DNA of 64,000 nt from JAJTZA01 sp041744075. Its GTDB lineage: Bacteria; Verrucomicrobiota; Verrucomicrobiia; Chthoniobacterales; Terrimicrobiaceae. Where the stretch lies: positions 1 through 64,000 of the forward strand of contig JBGTLQ010000344.1 in assembly GCA_041744075.1 (NCBI GenBank), given 5' to 3'. The notes under the pieces were generated by a model. That model ran no database searches, was not told the DNA's origin, and saw nothing but the letters and a program-made list of their open reading frames with translations. Shown here in pieces: positions 62,361-64,000 of this stretch. The position numbers and the translations under genes were made by a program. Positions within the stretch are counted from its first letter, which is position 1; every line of letters begins with the position of its first letter.

Positions 62361-64000
62361 CTACTCGGGAAGGTCACTGTAGAAAAATCCGATTCCCGAG
62401 CTGCCAACATAGATGCGGCCATAAATACCCGGGTCTGCTGCCAGGGCGCTGTTTCCTTTTGAAACGCCCATGGGGTAGAGGCCGGAAATCTTCTCCCAGG
62501 TTTCACCATCATCCACGGACCGGAAAATCCCCCAGAGGGTTCCTTCCGGGCCGGACATGGCACCGCTCACGTAGGTGGTGAGTTGGTCCGAGCCCGGGGC
62601 CGGCGCGCCGAAAGCCACATCGATGATCTTTTCTGTTCCCGCCACCTGAGTCCAAGTTGCACCCGCATCCCGGCTTTCCCAGAGCGGCCCCATGTCGGTC
62701 GAAGCCAGCTTGTGGTTGTTGAATCCGGCAGTAAAAAACAGGCGACCGGATTCCCGTGGGTGAGCCCGGAGCTTGCAGTGAAAATCCCCCTGCTTGGAAG
62801 GAACGTCCCCGCGGATCTGAAAGGTTTTTCCACCGTCTTGGGATCGGTAAAGCTTTTTTGTGGTCCAGTTGTAGGCATAAAACGTGTTCCCATCCTTGGG
62901 ATCTGCCGTGATGACATTCTTGTAGAAGTGCGAGGCCCTGTTCCATGAACCCCTTGGGACTTCACCCTCGAATTCGGACTCATTCCATGTTTTTCCTCGG
63001 TCTGCCGTGTGGAGGAACCGCCCCTCCTGACCGACCGTGAACCAAATGATCTTATTCGGGTCTTGGGAAGAAACCGCAATATTCCCATACACCCAGACAT
63101 GTGGGTCTTTGACATCAAATGGAAATTTCTCAAAGGCAAAGGGCGTCCAGGTTCGACCTCCATCGTCGGAGTAGCCTGAGAGCATCACACCCGCATGGGG
63201 GTTGTTGGCCTGCCCTTGAAAGATGCCGACCATGCTGCGGGGGTTGGAAAACATGAAGTCCATGTCCCAGCCGGATGAAAATTCTTCGACCGGTCCCCAT
63301 GTTCTTGGATACGAATGAATATCCTCGATCTTGAAAACCGCTCGATCCCAGCAGGCAATCACGGGTTGCCCAGGTTCCGGCACAAGGATTTCGTTCACAA
63401 CCAACTCCTCGATTCCACGGCTCTGGGATTGCCATGTGATCTTATTGTTTGTGAGTGCGTTGTCAGAAAACCAGACCCCGACTCCCTGAGCGATCCAGAT
63501 ACGATCCTCTTTCACAGGGTCAAAGCGAATGGCACCCGTGGAAAAGAAGGCTTCCTTGGCGAGCCAGGGAATATCTTCCGCGATGAGTTCTGAGTGCGCA
63601 ATCGGCGTCCATGTGGCCCCTCCATCAAGGCTTCGTAGTTGCCGGTCAAAGCCCATCACTCCCGCGCCGAAGAGCAGAATCCGTGCGCTATTTTTTGGGT
63701 CGATAACTGCTTCACCCCAAGCCTGTTTGCGAGGAAGCACCAGGGCACTCAGCTGGCCATCCCGCAGGATAAACGCATTCTCGCCGGTTGTTTGCGAGAG
63801 CACGAGCGTTCCATCATTGGCAATCGAAGCAGACTCAATACTGGTCAAATCCAAGTCCTGACCAAGTTGCTTCCATGTTTTGCCAGCATCTTCACTTTGG
63901 AAAAGTCCAACACCCCAGACGGTCGCGTAGATTTTTGAGGTGCGGCCATCCGTGACGGGTGACGAGGGATCGAAGAGCACCTGCCCGATACCAGGATAAA
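62361..64000 (-). CDS. BNR/Asp-box propeller protein, GH74-like (5'-partial)
   Basis: About 546 residues are visible. The frame continues to the window end without a start, so the N-terminus is outside. Seven Asp-box (BNR) motifs are seen: SEDAGKTW, SLDGGATW, SDDGGRTW, TADRGKTW, SQDGGKTF, SRDAGATW and SVDDGETW. The layout recalls tandem propellers of exo-xyloglucanases (GH74) and related sialidase-like proteins. The ending SSGIGFFYSDLPE is like the last blade. It is a fuller relative of the pseudogene at 56221-56564, and convergent with the six-hairpin gene. Confidence 0.88.
   Translation of the reverse strand, partial: YPGIGQVLFDPSSPVTDGRTSKIYATVWGVGLFQSEDAGKTWKQLGQDLDLTSIESASIANDGTLVLSQTTGENAFILRDGQLSALVLPRKQAWGEAVIDPKNSARILLFGAGVMGFDRQLRSLDGGATWTPIAHSELIAEDIPWLAKEAFFSTGAIRFDPVKEDRIWIAQGVGVWFSDNALTNNKITWQSQSRGIEELVVNEILVPEPGQPVIACWDRAVFKIEDIHSYPRTWGPVEEFSSGWDMDFMFSNPRSMVGIFQGQANNPHAGVMLSGYSDDGGRTWTPFAFEKFPFDVKDPHVWVYGNIAVSSQDPNKIIWFTVGQEGRFLHTADRGKTWNESEFEGEVPRGSWNRASHFYKNVITADPKDGNTFYAYNWTTKKLYRSQDGGKTFQIRGDVPSKQGDFHCKLRAHPRESGRLFFTAGFNNHKLASTDMGPLWESRDAGATWTQVAGTEKIIDVAFGAPAPGSDQLTTYVSGAMSGPEGTLWGIFRSVDDGETWEKISGLYPMGVSKGNSALAADPGIYGRIYVGSSGIGFFYSDLPE

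Overview
The window comes from a Gram-negative member of the Verrucomicrobiota. The evidence is a complete Verru_Chthon-type pseudopilin cassette (29.1-34.4 kb), two secreted proteins with C-terminal PEP-CTERM anchors, solitary pseudopilin genes, an outer-membrane barrel, LacI regulators with a glycan regulon, three type I sulfatases and many glycoside hydrolases. No rRNA, tRNA, CRISPR array or insertion sequence was seen. The left edge cuts an aldo/keto reductase gene and the right edge cuts a BNR-repeat protein gene.

Region 1 (0-7.4 kb): a YdhF-like aldo/keto reductase. Then an outer-membrane barrel gene and a gene for a 1379-residue Ala-rich secreted protein with decapeptide repeats, in one operon. 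A LuxR-type regulator is divergent from them, with a perfect 20-bp palindrome between. Region 2 (7.5-11.9 kb): an accessory island with a decayed photolyase, a VapBC pair, a lipoprotein-like gene and two divergent toxin-antitoxin-like operons. One operon encodes a PARP-like ADP-ribosyltransferase candidate behind two small genes. The other is HipB plus a HipA that has lost its kinase core in frame. Region 3 (12-13.5 kb): tRNA-dihydrouridine synthase and a conserved small protein.

Region 4 (13.6-29 kb): a glycan-use locus. It holds a GH5 enzyme, a secreted protein, a pseudopilin, a PEP-CTERM protein, a LacI repressor, a BNR_4 propeller protein, two alpha/beta-hydrolase esterases, a large secreted TIM-barrel-like protein, a mutarotase-like protein, a GH29 alpha-L-fucosidase and an MDR dehydrogenase. 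Four copies of the perfect palindrome TTTACNNGTAAA (17320, 18417, 24495, 26633) sit in front of its transcription units, including that of the LacI gene. I infer one autoregulated LacI regulon for a fucose-containing, acetylated glycan.

Region 5 (29.1-41.1 kb): the pseudopilin cassette in the order D-B-C-A, a secreted fifth gene coupled to it, then a 1932-residue multidomain secreted protein with a sialate O-acetylesterase domain. Region 6 (41.2-64 kb): more glycan catabolism in several operons. These include GH9, a polysaccharide-deacetylase-like protein, a zinc ribbon and a sulfatase; then a GH28 remnant, GH130 phosphorylase, GPH-type sugar symporter, a sulfatase with a long extra domain, a BNR pseudogene and a GH114-like enzyme; then a sulfatase, an SGNH hydrolase, a six-hairpin glycosidase and a BNR/GH74-like protein.

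Gene decay is frequent. The photolyase, HipA, GH28 and BNR genes have each lost an internal or terminal block, while their neighbours look intact.
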